From a virus, in the IMG/VR virus record IMGVR_UViG_3300047457_000811, positions 1-29,138 of that record: a stretch of DNA of 29,138 bases; one strand, written 5' to 3'. The notes under the pieces are model-generated. The model did no database searches. It saw nothing but the letters and a program-made list of their open reading frames with translations, and was not told the DNA's origin. This document shows positions 1 through 6,881 of this stretch, in pieces (position 1 is the first letter of the stretch; each line of letters starts with the position of its first letter). The translations under genes were made by a program, and so were the position numbers.

Positions 1-393
1 CGTCTCCGTCCAACACGGGTAGACCTGATTGCACAGCGAGTAGCATTGGGTCGGCCCGCAGAACGGATTTGGTGGGGTGACACCGACATACTCCTCGTAG
101 TTCGGAGCGCCTTGCCCAAGGTGCGAGACGAGCGTGTGCGAGACGGTGCCGACTCCCGCCTCCAGTTCCATGACGCAGCCAAGCAGGTCGTTGCGAAGGA
201 GCCGAACGCCCGTCCACCGGAGCGACTGCGACTCCCGCAGCAGCACCTTCGACGCGGAGCCTTGCAGCCTCATTTCCCGCACGAAGTCGATGGACACGCT
301 CAGGTTGATCGCTTGCGGGAGGCACGCGCACAGGTCTTCGCAGAGGAAGTCCTGCGTGTTGCAGCAGCACGCGGCAGCGACCTCACTTCCCAT
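1..393 (-). CDS. Partial cysteine-rich protein, unknown function (runs off left edge)
   Basis: An open frame of 131 codons reads from an ATG at 393 to base 1 with no stop, so the C-terminus is missing. The ATG lies inside the last codons of the lipoprotein gene before it (stop 385-383), an 11-base overlap like the coupled junctions upstream. The protein is cysteine-rich: six Cys fall in residues 9-24, including three in a row at 9-11, and more Cys occur near the window edge in a CxxxxxCxxxC-like arrangement. I see no signal peptide or membrane segment. I do not recognise the family. Its place just after the lysis genes does not show whether it belongs to lysis or to the virion. Disulfides or metal binding are possible from the Cys content, but this is inference. 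Confidence 0.7.
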   Translation of the reverse strand, partial: MGSEVAAACCCNTQDFLCEDLCACLPQAINLSVSIDFVREMRLQGSASKVLLRESQSLRWTGVRLLRNDLLGCVMELEAGVGTVSHTLVSHLGQGAPNYEEYVGVTPPNPFCGPTQCYSLCNQVYPCWTET

Positions 394-742
394 CCGGCTC
401 CTCCTCGACCCATCGCGGCGACACGAGGTACATGCCCTCCGGGATGGCGACCGTGTTCCCGCTCAATCGCCACTCGCCGCCTTCAAGAGTCCACACGCGG
501 CCCTTGGTCCCCGGCCCCGTCCGAACCGGGCTTTGGTCCGGCACGAACACCACTCTGTTCCCGCCGCAGCCAAGCGCGAATGCGAGCAGCAGCGCGGCGA
601 ATGCGAGCAGGGTCAGGATCGCCGTCCGTGGCGACCTGACCCCGTTCCATGCGGCGCTCAAGCCACGCGAAAAGCGCGAGCGCCACTTGTCCGATGATGC
701 GCTCAAGCATTGATCCATCCAATCGTCGTACCCGTCGTTCAC
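383..742 (-). CDS. Small lipoprotein, o-spanin (Rz1)-like candidate
   Basis: The GTG at 742 overlaps the stop of the preceding gene as GTGA; an ATG at 718 (111 aa) is the alternative start. A hydrophobic stretch, roughly ILTLLAFAALLLAFALGC, ends in a near-consensus lipobox (ALGC). A short polar domain of about 60 residues follows, containing VFVPDQSPVR and AIPEGMYLVSP. Lipidation at that Cys would anchor the protein in the outer membrane of a Gram-negative host, as o-spanins are. The order with two holin-like genes upstream fits a lysis cassette. A second frame (710-483) lies wholly inside this gene, which recalls Rz/Rz1 nesting. The region before the hydrophobic core is long (32-40 residues), so the start is uncertain. 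The family call is by pattern only. Confidence 0.6.
   Translation of the reverse strand: MNDGYDDWMDQCLSASSDKWRSRFSRGLSAAWNGVRSPRTAILTLLAFAALLLAFALGCGGNRVVFVPDQSPVRTGPGTKGRVWTLEGGEWRLSGNTVAIPEGMYLVSPRWVEEEPDGK
483..710 (-). CDS. Nested small basic protein in the lysis region
   Basis: This 75-codon frame starts at ATG 710 (a TTG at 722 is also possible) and is entirely embedded, in another reading frame, in the lipoprotein gene. The N-terminus has a short hydrophobic helix (IIGQVALALFAWL, about residues 4-16). It is followed by ATDGDPDPARIRRAAARIRAWLRR, a strongly amphipathic and basic helix, and a polar Gly/Pro tail. Small proteins with an xTDxDPDxxRxRxAxxRxRxWL pattern are, to my recollection, frequent beside phage lipoprotein genes, which supports a real gene over a chance shadow. 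It could be the inner-membrane partner of the lipoprotein, but the hydrophobic segment is short for a transmembrane helix. GC-rich DNA readily gives spurious open frames, so confidence is moderate. Confidence 0.45.
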   Translation of the reverse strand: MLERIIGQVALALFAWLERRMERGQVATDGDPDPARIRRAAARIRAWLRREQSGVRAGPKPGSDGAGDQGPRVDS

Positions 743-942
743 GGGTTCGTCGCCCCGGCCTGTTCGCTCGTCACGCCGTTGTCGCGTGCAGCTACGAGGC
801 CCACGCCCGCGAGGACGGCGGCGACCACCGCGCCCCAATCCGCGACCGTCGCCGGGTCGCTGTCAAGCGTGGCGATGAGCGCGGAGCCGATTGCGACCAC
901 GATGGCCGCGATACCCGTGACGGTCGTCTTCCAACTCTTCAT
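739..942 (-). CDS. Holin-like protein with two membrane segments
   Basis: This 67-aa protein starts at ATG 942 with an ATGA overlap on the gene before it. Two hydrophobic segments are visible: about residues 8-25 (VTGIAAIVVAIGSALIA) and 33-50 (VADWGAVVAAVLAGVGLV), joined by a short acidic turn (LDSDPAT). The tail is polar and ends in a motif like ARDNGVTSEQAGA. Size, two-helix topology and the position beside a lipoprotein and a coiled-coil membrane protein fit a class II holin. Holins are too diverse for this to be proved by sequence. A structural or regulatory membrane peptide is the alternative. Confidence 0.6.
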   Translation of the reverse strand: MKSWKTTVTGIAAIVVAIGSALIATLDSDPATVADWGAVVAAVLAGVGLVAARDNGVTSEQAGATNP

Positions 943-1127
943 TTCAGCCTCCGAATCTCGTCCAGTTCCTGTTCGATGCGGCGAATACGCTCGCCGTAGT
1001 CATCCAGTTTAGTTGAAAGCACCTCGACCTTGGTGGCAATCCTGTTGAGGGAGGCGTGCAGCCACGCGCTCGCCACGAGGATGGAGGCGATTGGCCCGAG
1101 CATAGTACCGAACTCCGCGAAGGTCAC
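939..1127 (-). CDS. Small membrane protein with coiled coil, holin-accessory-like
   Basis: This 62-aa protein uses a GTG start at 1127 that overlaps the previous stop as GTGA. Residues about 8-27 (MLGPIASILVASAWLHASL) form one hydrophobic helix. The rest is a charged heptad-like helix (VEVLSTKLDDYGERIRRIEQELDEIRRL) typical of a short coiled coil. A single membrane helix plus a coiled coil is seen in phage hemolysin/XhlA-like lysis accessories, and some i-spanins have a similar build. It is translated just before the two-helix holin candidate, so the two probably act together at the inner membrane during lysis. The assignment is from topology and context only. Confidence 0.55.
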   Translation of the reverse strand: MTFAEFGTMLGPIASILVASAWLHASLNRIATKVEVLSTKLDDYGERIRRIEQELDEIRRLK

Positions 1128-1954
1128 AACGCCCCCTTGATTCGCTCAATGAGCATACGAGTGGCGCGTGTTGGAGACACGGGCAGACCGGGGAATGGAA
1201 GGCTGTCCGCGGGCTGCGTCTTCATCAGAACGCCCGCCACATTGGAGATGGCGGCAACGCGAATGCTTTGCGTTTCCGATGTAATAGATACTTCCCCGGC
1301 TAGAGCAAACGGGTGCCAACCTCCCTGTTGACTCTCCACCGTCGTGGCATTGAGGAAATAGTTGTCCTGCGCCGTGTTCCAAAAGCGAAGCCCGACTGTC
1401 GTGCGAAACTGATTCGCGTGATACAGAAGTCCGACAACGGTAACGCGATATGTTCCGGTGATCGTAGGCGTGAGTTGCAGTTCCGAGATATTCGTAAGGG
1501 ATGTCCCGATTGAAGCATCGGCTGACACGCTCGACTGCATTGGATTGGCCGTCTCCAAACGGCCATTCGGAAGCGTGATGAGCGGGCCATCGTTTGCTTG
1601 TACACCTGTGAACGCAGGAAGGATAATCTGCGTTCCGTCGAACTGCGCTTGCCCAAGGATATCCACCGTGCCACTCGACGCGCCTGACGGCTGCGAGAAA
1701 ACCATGTTCCCGCTGCTGTTCGTGACCTGCACGCCCGTCGTGCCGGAATCGTTGCGCGTGTACGGCAGGACGGGATTCCACACGAAGTTGCCCTGCGCGT
1801 TGCGCCCGCCCATCCACATGCGGCCCGTCTTGCTGCATGTGATGATGGAGCCGTAGTTCGCCATCTCAGCCGGACCCGTCGCTGCAATCGTGGGATTCGG
1901 AGAGGCGGCATTAGGGTTCTGATACTGCGTCGGGATGATCGGCCCGGTAATCAT
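1124..1954 (-). CDS. Virion protein of the tail-fibre region, unknown family
   Basis: This 276-aa protein starts at ATG 1954, overlapping the previous stop as ATGA. It is rich in Ser, Thr, Gly and Asn with alternating hydrophobics, as in beta-rich phage fibre proteins. A C-terminal segment of about 130 residues (from ISELQLTPTITGTYRVTVVGLLYH to IRVAAISNVAGVLMK) resembles a jelly-roll-like domain that forms trimeric tips, though I cannot prove this. No signal peptide, membrane helix or enzymatic motif is visible. It is the last structural-type gene before the lysis cassette, the usual place for receptor-binding or fibre-tip proteins. Confidence 0.6.
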   Translation of the reverse strand: MITGPIIPTQYQNPNAASPNPTIAATGPAEMANYGSIITCSKTGRMWMGGRNAQGNFVWNPVLPYTRNDSGTTGVQVTNSSGNMVFSQPSGASSGTVDILGQAQFDGTQIILPAFTGVQANDGPLITLPNGRLETANPMQSSVSADASIGTSLTNISELQLTPTITGTYRVTVVGLLYHANQFRTTVGLRFWNTAQDNYFLNATTVESQQGGWHPFALAGEVSITSETQSIRVAAISNVAGVLMKTQPADSLPFPGLPVSPTRATRMLIERIKGAL

Positions 1955-3063
1955 AGAAGGGACTCCACGGTCGTTTTCTGCTGTAGTTGCTTCGTCTCCG
2001 TCGCGGCATCGTCATCGCGCCAAGCGTTCTGCATCGCGGGCATCGCGTATCCGCGGGAGGCGAAGTACGAACGCACATTGTTGCGCACGAACTGCGGTTG
2101 AAGAGAGAAGTCGTGCGTGGCGAGGAATCCGCTCGCGGTCAGGTCGCCGTATCCGGGTCTTGTCGCGGACAGCGGCTGCGACAGCGTGTAGACGAAGTCG
2201 TTGCTGAACTGCAAATGTGAGGGCAGTAGGCCAAGCACCCCGTCTCCCGCCGCTGCGCTCGTCGGCGGCTTGATCTCGCACACGATTGATGTGCCGCTGT
2301 CGAACTCGTAGAACTGCACGGGGTACGGAAGCGGGTCGCCGTTCGGCATGACCGGATGCATTCCGTATCGGTCAACGCCTCCGACCACGCAGGTAAGGAC
2401 GAACTCCTGCCGGATGATGCGATGGTTGGATTCAAGCATCCACATCTTTTGACCGACAGACATGGTTTGCGTATCGACTACGCTGATCGGCTCGACATTG
2501 ATGTTCCTCGTCGCCTCCCAGATCCCAAGATCCTCGTTCGCGGAGAGGTTGCTCGGAGGATCGGCGCTGTATGGGAGCAGGATCTCCTCGCCCGAAATCT
2601 CGTCCAGTACCTCGTTGTCCGGTCCAAGCCACCGGAGGCATTGCGCGTTGGCGAGGAATGAATCGACCGGGTAGCCGCCGTTCCCTACAAGACGCAGGGC
2701 GGGATTGCGGTTGATGCTCGTCCCGTAGCAATGCTTGCATCCGAACATGAACCGCGGCGAGACGAGCCATTGGTGCATCGGATACGAGTTGGTGAACACC
2801 GGATCGTTTGCCGGATCGTTCGGATCGTTCCATTGCGAATATATGGAGATGTACTGCGCGTCCGCACGCCTCTGCATGATTCGCAGCCGCGTGGTCAGCG
2901 CCTGTAGCGACTTCCGGTACCCGTACAGGGGACTCCCGGGATTCCATGCGACGGGCCGCTTGACCACGGCCTTCCCCGACTCGGGGACGCTCCAAGTGAT
3001 CGCGTAGTCCTCGTAGAGCCAGAGGTCATCGCGGCTCGGGTTGTACGAGTATGGGGTCAGCAT
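1951..3063 (-). CDS. Virion-associated protein, unknown family (370 aa)
   Basis: The start is set at ATG 3063, which overlaps the stop of the preceding gene as TGATG; this is the pattern at the two junctions upstream, and an ATG 15 bases further up is less likely. The protein is rich in aromatic residues (W/Y/F) and Pro and has a CKHC pair near residue 110 (FGCKHCYG) that could bind a metal ion or form a disulfide. The C-terminus is Gln-rich. No family is recognisable. It sits in the distal tail/fibre gene group, so a baseplate or fibre-attachment role is inferred from position only. Confidence 0.6.
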   Translation of the reverse strand: MLTPYSYNPSRDDLWLYEDYAITWSVPESGKAVVKRPVAWNPGSPLYGYRKSLQALTTRLRIMQRRADAQYISIYSQWNDPNDPANDPVFTNSYPMHQWLVSPRFMFGCKHCYGTSINRNPALRLVGNGGYPVDSFLANAQCLRWLGPDNEVLDEISGEEILLPYSADPPSNLSANEDLGIWEATRNINVEPISVVDTQTMSVGQKMWMLESNHRIIRQEFVLTCVVGGVDRYGMHPVMPNGDPLPYPVQFYEFDSGTSIVCEIKPPTSAAAGDGVLGLLPSHLQFSNDFVYTLSQPLSATRPGYGDLTASGFLATHDFSLQPQFVRNNVRSYFASRGYAMPAMQNAWRDDDAATETKQLQQKTTVESLL

Positions 3064-3242
3064 CAGGGCTGCGTCCAAACCTGCCCGCTGAATACAGGCG
3101 GGAACTCTATCGTCTCAATCACGAGTTTCACGGTGCCAAGCAACTGCTGCTGCACTTTCTGCGATGCGATGTCCTGCGCCTCGGAGGATGCCGTCACGAG
3201 GCCGTCCGTGTTGACGGTGATGTTCGGGAGTTCGACGGGCAT
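3063..3242 (-). CDS. Small tail-fibre-like protein, paralogue of the next gene upstream
   Basis: This 59-aa product starts at ATG 3242 within a TGATG junction. It shares its layout with the 86-aa gene at 3242-3502: PNITV near the N-terminus, then a DGLVTASSEAQDIAS segment matching DEYGRVTAASQTNDIAT, and the same last residues WTQP. The bases around both ends are also alike (CAGGGTTGCGTCC against CAGGGCTGCGTCC on the plus strand), so a tandem duplication is likely. The D-x-x-G-x-V-T-A motif is common in phage tail fibres, where it marks short beta-strand repeats. This copy is shorter and lacks the PALTI lead-in. Confidence 0.6.
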   Translation of the reverse strand: MPVELPNITVNTDGLVTASSEAQDIASQKVQQQLLGTVKLVIETIEFPPVFSGQVWTQP

Positions 3243-3502
3243 CAGGGTTGCGTCCAAGTGCCGGACGAGATGCCGCCGGAAAGCAGCGACACGAGCGAGT
3301 CGATGCTCGTCTCAAGCGCATCCTGCGTCGATGCGGTCGCAATGTCGTTCGTCTGGCTCGCCGCCGTCACGCGCCCGTACTCGTCAATCGTGAGCGCGGG
3401 CATGTTGAAGGTGCCGACAGGCGGGTTCGTGAGCGGGGCCGGAACCTCCGACAGAACCACGCGGACGGCTGTGGACGAGACTGTGATGTTCGGATTCGGC
3501 AT
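3242..3502 (-). CDS. Small tail-fibre-like protein with DEYGRVTAAS motif
   Basis: The start is ATG 3502, one base shared with the previous stop (TGATG); a frame extension to 3535 is rejected because the coupled ATG matches the local pattern. The 86-aa product begins MPNPNITVSSTAV and contains ALTIDEYGRVTAASQTNDIA, a motif widely seen in tail fibre and structural repeats of phages. A Ser/Leu-rich helix-prone segment (ETSIDSLVSLLSG) and GTWTQP end it. It looks like a short trimerising fibre segment, and its neighbour at 3063-3242 is a diverged copy. The precise role is unknown. Confidence 0.6.
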   Translation of the reverse strand: MPNPNITVSSTAVRVVLSEVPAPLTNPPVGTFNMPALTIDEYGRVTAASQTNDIATASTQDALETSIDSLVSLLSGGISSGTWTQP

Positions 3503-3840
3503 CAGATATCTCCGACCTTCGGAACCACCTCGCACGCTCCGTTGCCGACAAGACGATCCACGACGCTGTTGGGGAACGCAAGTTCAAAATCGAACCTTCC
3601 GTTGCCAAGCGGCATCGTCGCCGTAGTCGCCGCCGGAATGCGCATGATCTTCTGATTCGCGCCCGTCCCGGCGACAAGCAGCCCGTTGCCCGTCGTAGCC
3701 GTGAGGAAAGGCGCTTCGTTCGGCATCGAACACCGGATCGTCCACCCGGTCGCGTTCGCGATGTTGGGGTAGGCGTTCACGGTGATGACCTGCTCGTACT
3801 GAGCGCCACGCTCAAAGATGATGTTCCACTTGTCGGCCAT
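3502..3840 (-). CDS. Small beta-rich virion protein (112 aa)
   Basis: The chosen start, ATG 3840, lies 5 bases past the stop of the adhesin gene; an ATG at 3858 would overlap it by 13. The product begins MADKWNIIFERGAQYEQVITV and carries a GWTIRCSMP...PFLTATT core and PLGNGRFDFELAFPNSVVDRL. Proteins with this W-R-x-x-x-P / LPLGxGRFDxEL layout are frequent among fibre-region genes of tailed phages, as I recall them. I assign no specific name. It is probably a small beta-sandwich or fibre-adaptor protein cotranslated with the adhesin. Confidence 0.6.
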   Translation of the reverse strand: MADKWNIIFERGAQYEQVITVNAYPNIANATGWTIRCSMPNEAPFLTATTGNGLLVAGTGANQKIMRIPAATTATMPLGNGRFDFELAFPNSVVDRLVGNGACEVVPKVGDI

Positions 3841-3845
3841 GTTTG

Positions 3846-4808
3846 TCACCCGAAGCACATCGTGCGAACTCGCACGAAGCCCGCGCCACCCGCGCCACCC
3901 GCACCGCCCGCCGTCGTGCCTTGACCGCCGCCGCCGCCGCCGCCGCCGCGCACGGCTGCGCCTCCGGCTCCTCCGGCTCCTGCGGTCCCTTCACCGCCGC
4001 CGCCGCCGCCGTGGCCGAATCCCGTCACGGTGTCGTACCCTCCGGCGGTTCCCGCCGTACCCGTGCTGCCGCTCGCGCCACCCGCGCCACCGCCTCCGAC
4101 TTCGGGGATGCCTCCGATTCGCGTCTTGCCGGATGCGGCTAATCCTCCGTCGCCTCCGTTGTCCTGCATCCATGCGGAGGAGCCACCGCAGCCGCCGCCG
4201 CCGGGGCCGAACGGCTCGCCGTGATTCCCATTCATAGAGCCGTTCGACTCCTCTCCTGCTCCGGTTCCAAACACCACAGAACCAGAGACTTGACCCCCGG
4301 TATTCCAATACGGCCCACTCGACGCGGTTCCACCGGATGCGGTGTAACTCGCTGATTCTCCACCCGCTCCGCTAGCGTAGAGGTAAGTCCCGAACTCGCT
4401 GCGGCTCGCAGTCGATGCTATCGCGGTCGAAGCCTGTCCTGCACCACAGGTCACGCTTACCGTGGATGGGAGCGCACTCGCGAGGAATGTCTTTTGCGCC
4501 GTCCGTCCTGCGCCTCCTCCATGTCCAAGGTACGAAATAGTCCCCGGTTGCCCTGCCGCGCCACCACCGCACATCGTCACCTCGACCCAGACCGCGTTCG
4601 CGGGCTTCGTCCATGTGCCGCTCGCGGTGAAGTCCTGCGTGTTGACTGTGAGCGTGCCGCCGCCGCCGGGGCCGACTTCGATGCCGCCCGCCGTCACACC
4701 GTCACCGATGTAGAACATCTTGGTGTCGGTCGTGTAGATCGGCTCTCCCTCCGCGGGGGTGATAAGGAGCCTGTCTGCGTTGGTGCCGCGTCGGAGTAGA
4801 AGTGCCAT
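3846..4808 (-). CDS. Glycine-rich receptor-binding tail protein (adhesin candidate)
   Basis: This 320-aa protein has three parts. Residues 1-45 carry the RRGTNADRLLITPAEGEP / YTTDTKMFYIGDG pattern known from the N-terminus of the major tropism determinant and many tail fibres, which attaches the protein to the virion. Residues about 57-86 carry FTASGTWTKPANAVWVEVTM followed by GGG, the usual entry of the phage glycine-rich domain. Residues 86-310 are dominated by Gly runs (up to eight) interspersed with Ser/Ala/Thr segments. This recalls gp38-type adhesins, where Gly-rich strands pack as a polyglycine sandwich and the loops bind the receptor. The short C-terminal strand FVRVRTMCFG closes it. 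It sits between the large distal tail protein and small fibre genes. The fold is inferred. Confidence 0.75.
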   Translation of the reverse strand: MALLLRRGTNADRLLITPAEGEPIYTTDTKMFYIGDGVTAGGIEVGPGGGGTLTVNTQDFTASGTWTKPANAVWVEVTMCGGGAAGQPGTISYLGHGGGAGRTAQKTFLASALPSTVSVTCGAGQASTAIASTASRSEFGTYLYASGAGGESASYTASGGTASSGPYWNTGGQVSGSVVFGTGAGEESNGSMNGNHGEPFGPGGGGCGGSSAWMQDNGGDGGLAASGKTRIGGIPEVGGGGAGGASGSTGTAGTAGGYDTVTGFGHGGGGGGEGTAGAGGAGGAAVRGGGGGGGGQGTTAGGAGGAGGAGFVRVRTMCFG

Positions 4809-6881
4809 TCAGAAGGTTCCGAAGTCGATGTCAAGGAGCGGAGCGTCGATGGTGCCGAAATCATCGTTCAACGCGCTCGGGGAGTCAATCGTGCCGTAGT
4901 CGAAATCTCCCGTCAGGGGGGTGCAGATGATCTTGACCGCGTTCGGCATTGAGAACCAGTAGCGCCTCTTCCGGTCGTTCCTGCTGTTCTGTTCCGCGTT
5001 GGTCTGCGGAAACTGCTCCGTCATCATCACGACCACGCCAATGTCAATCGGCTTTGCTTGGATGGTCGCCATCGGGAAGTCCGACTGTAGGACACCCGGA
5101 GCGATGCGGATAGGACCGCCCGCTCCCGCGGTGGCATTGTTGTAGCCCTCGCAGAGATTGGTCGCGTACCACCCCGTTGATGTCGTGCTTCGCCCAAACA
5201 GGCCGCACGAAACGATGTTTGGTTGATCGTCCGACAGCGGCTCGACCTCCTCAAACTCGTACTTCCACCGCCATTGGCTCGGGACTTGGATGTACGACTT
5301 GATCCGCGCCGGGAATGTCCTGCACATCGGCGGGGCGCTGTCGATCTGCAACGCTCCGTTGTGGATGCGCCGTGCGTGGATCGTTCCCTGCCCGAACACC
5401 AGTTCCCGCGGATCGTCCGGCAGGAGTCCGTCCGGCCCCAAAATCCAATCGTCCTCGCGGGCCTCCGTGATCGTGACAGGGACATACTCGCCATCCACAT
5501 GCGAAACGGTGTACCGCAGCATTGTGGCGCGATACGCGCCGGGAGGCACGGGTAGCCATCCCGCCCATGCGATGCGACCGAACTGCACCTCGCACCGTGC
5601 CGTCATTTTGTTCCGCGAGTAGATCGTGAGGTTTTCGACATTGCTCTGGGTTGGAGCGCCTTGGCGGTCGTTGGTGTTGGAAATCGTGTCGAGGAACGCG
5701 GCATTCGGCCATGCAACCAACGGGTTCGTCAGGCTTGAAGCGGCGGGGATCGTCAACGGCTCTTTGACTCGCAGCCGTACGCCGCCCCCGTATCGTTGCC
5801 GCGCCGTCAGGATCGACAGGTAGGGGCCGTATTCCTTGTGGAACATGAATGTCTGCTCCGCTGTGGGCAACGGGCCGACCTTCGTGATCAGTTCGTAATC
5901 GTTGTTGTAGTAGGTCTTGGCCTCAACCGTGTGCAGGGGGAACAGCACATCCATCTGCGACGGCGCTCGGTGAATCTGCCGCTCCGGGCTTCCACCGTCA
6001 GCCGCGAGGGTATTGCCGCCTTGCCACAACTGCACAAGTCCGTCTACGGCTCCGGGTGCGCCGCCGATAGACGCTCCGCTTGTCGTGGCGATGCCACCCG
6101 CGGCTGCGTTCTTGAAGTCCTGCATGAACGCATTCAGAGCGACCCAATCGTTCCCGATGGTCTTGTACATGTAGGTGCCGTATCCCATCCATTGGATGAC
6201 GGCCCCGGCGAGGCTAGCGCGGAGGTCATACCACATCGCAGCGGAGCATTCCGGCGTGAGCGACAGATTCGCGAGCCGCTTGATGTATTCCAAGTTCACA
6301 AATGGATCGTCAAGCGGATCGGTCTGCACGCTGTTCATCGGGAGCGACGGGGGAACATCATTGATCTGATTTTCGTTTCCCGGCTGACTAGTGTCTGTCC
6401 ACGAGCGCCCGGTCGAATCGCTCTCCCCGAAGTAATACTCGCTGGGATAGAACGGCGTTCGCTTCCAGTAGTAGCGGCAATCGACCGCCTCCACTAGATA
6501 CACGCCCGCCATGCCCGGGCGCACGAAGATCGGCTTCGGCGGCAGCGGAAACAGCCAAATCTCCTGATATCCAAGTTCGCGGTCGGTTCGCCAACGGAAC
6601 GGGATGCTGTAGTCGCCGTAGGGTCCGAAGCGGTTCTTGTAGATGAAGTCCAGTTGCGACTGCGCCACGACGCACTTGATCCGCGCCTCGCGGCTCGCGC
6701 CCGATGGGATGTCGATGCTGAACAGGTCTTCGATGGGGATGCCCGCGAGCCTCGCGAGGTCGTGCAGTTCCTCGCTCGGCATCAAGCACGGGATGATCCG
6801 ATCCTGCTCCCACAACGGGGAGTTCGGGTCGTACGGGTCAACCCCGCGGTGAGTCGTACCCGCGAACCATGCTTCGATCAT
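4809..6881 (-). CDS. Large distal tail / baseplate protein (690 aa)
   Basis: The start is ATG 6881, overlapping the previous stop as ATGA. The frame stays open to 7166, but the extra residues are Arg/His-rich and overlap the neighbour by nearly 300 bases, so I reject that extension. The N-terminal part is rich in Tyr, Trp and Pro (for example FPLPPKPIFVRPGMAGVYLVE). A mixed alpha/beta middle follows. The C-terminus ends in a short repeat of (D/N)DFGTID (residues about 658-690). No enzyme motif is evident. Position two genes after the tape measure and before the adhesin suggests a hub or baseplate component. I do not recognise the family. Confidence 0.65.
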   Translation of the reverse strand: MIEAWFAGTTHRGVDPYDPNSPLWEQDRIIPCLMPSEELHDLARLAGIPIEDLFSIDIPSGASREARIKCVVAQSQLDFIYKNRFGPYGDYSIPFRWRTDRELGYQEIWLFPLPPKPIFVRPGMAGVYLVEAVDCRYYWKRTPFYPSEYYFGESDSTGRSWTDTSQPGNENQINDVPPSLPMNSVQTDPLDDPFVNLEYIKRLANLSLTPECSAAMWYDLRASLAGAVIQWMGYGTYMYKTIGNDWVALNAFMQDFKNAAAGGIATTSGASIGGAPGAVDGLVQLWQGGNTLAADGGSPERQIHRAPSQMDVLFPLHTVEAKTYYNNDYELITKVGPLPTAEQTFMFHKEYGPYLSILTARQRYGGGVRLRVKEPLTIPAASSLTNPLVAWPNAAFLDTISNTNDRQGAPTQSNVENLTIYSRNKMTARCEVQFGRIAWAGWLPVPPGAYRATMLRYTVSHVDGEYVPVTITEAREDDWILGPDGLLPDDPRELVFGQGTIHARRIHNGALQIDSAPPMCRTFPARIKSYIQVPSQWRWKYEFEEVEPLSDDQPNIVSCGLFGRSTTSTGWYATNLCEGYNNATAGAGGPIRIAPGVLQSDFPMATIQAKPIDIGVVVMMTEQFPQTNAEQNSRNDRKRRYWFSMPNAVKIICTPLTGDFDYGTIDSPSALNDDFGTIDAPLLDIDFGTF

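Noticed and set aside
3818-4237. Arg-rich plus-strand frame across the glycine-rich adhesin
   Set aside because: It is the reverse reading of Gly codon runs; the repeated Arg/Pro residues are an artefact.
3846-4808. Diversity-generating retroelement target
   Set aside because: The N-terminus resembles Mtd, but no reverse transcriptase, template repeat or C-type lectin end is seen in the window.
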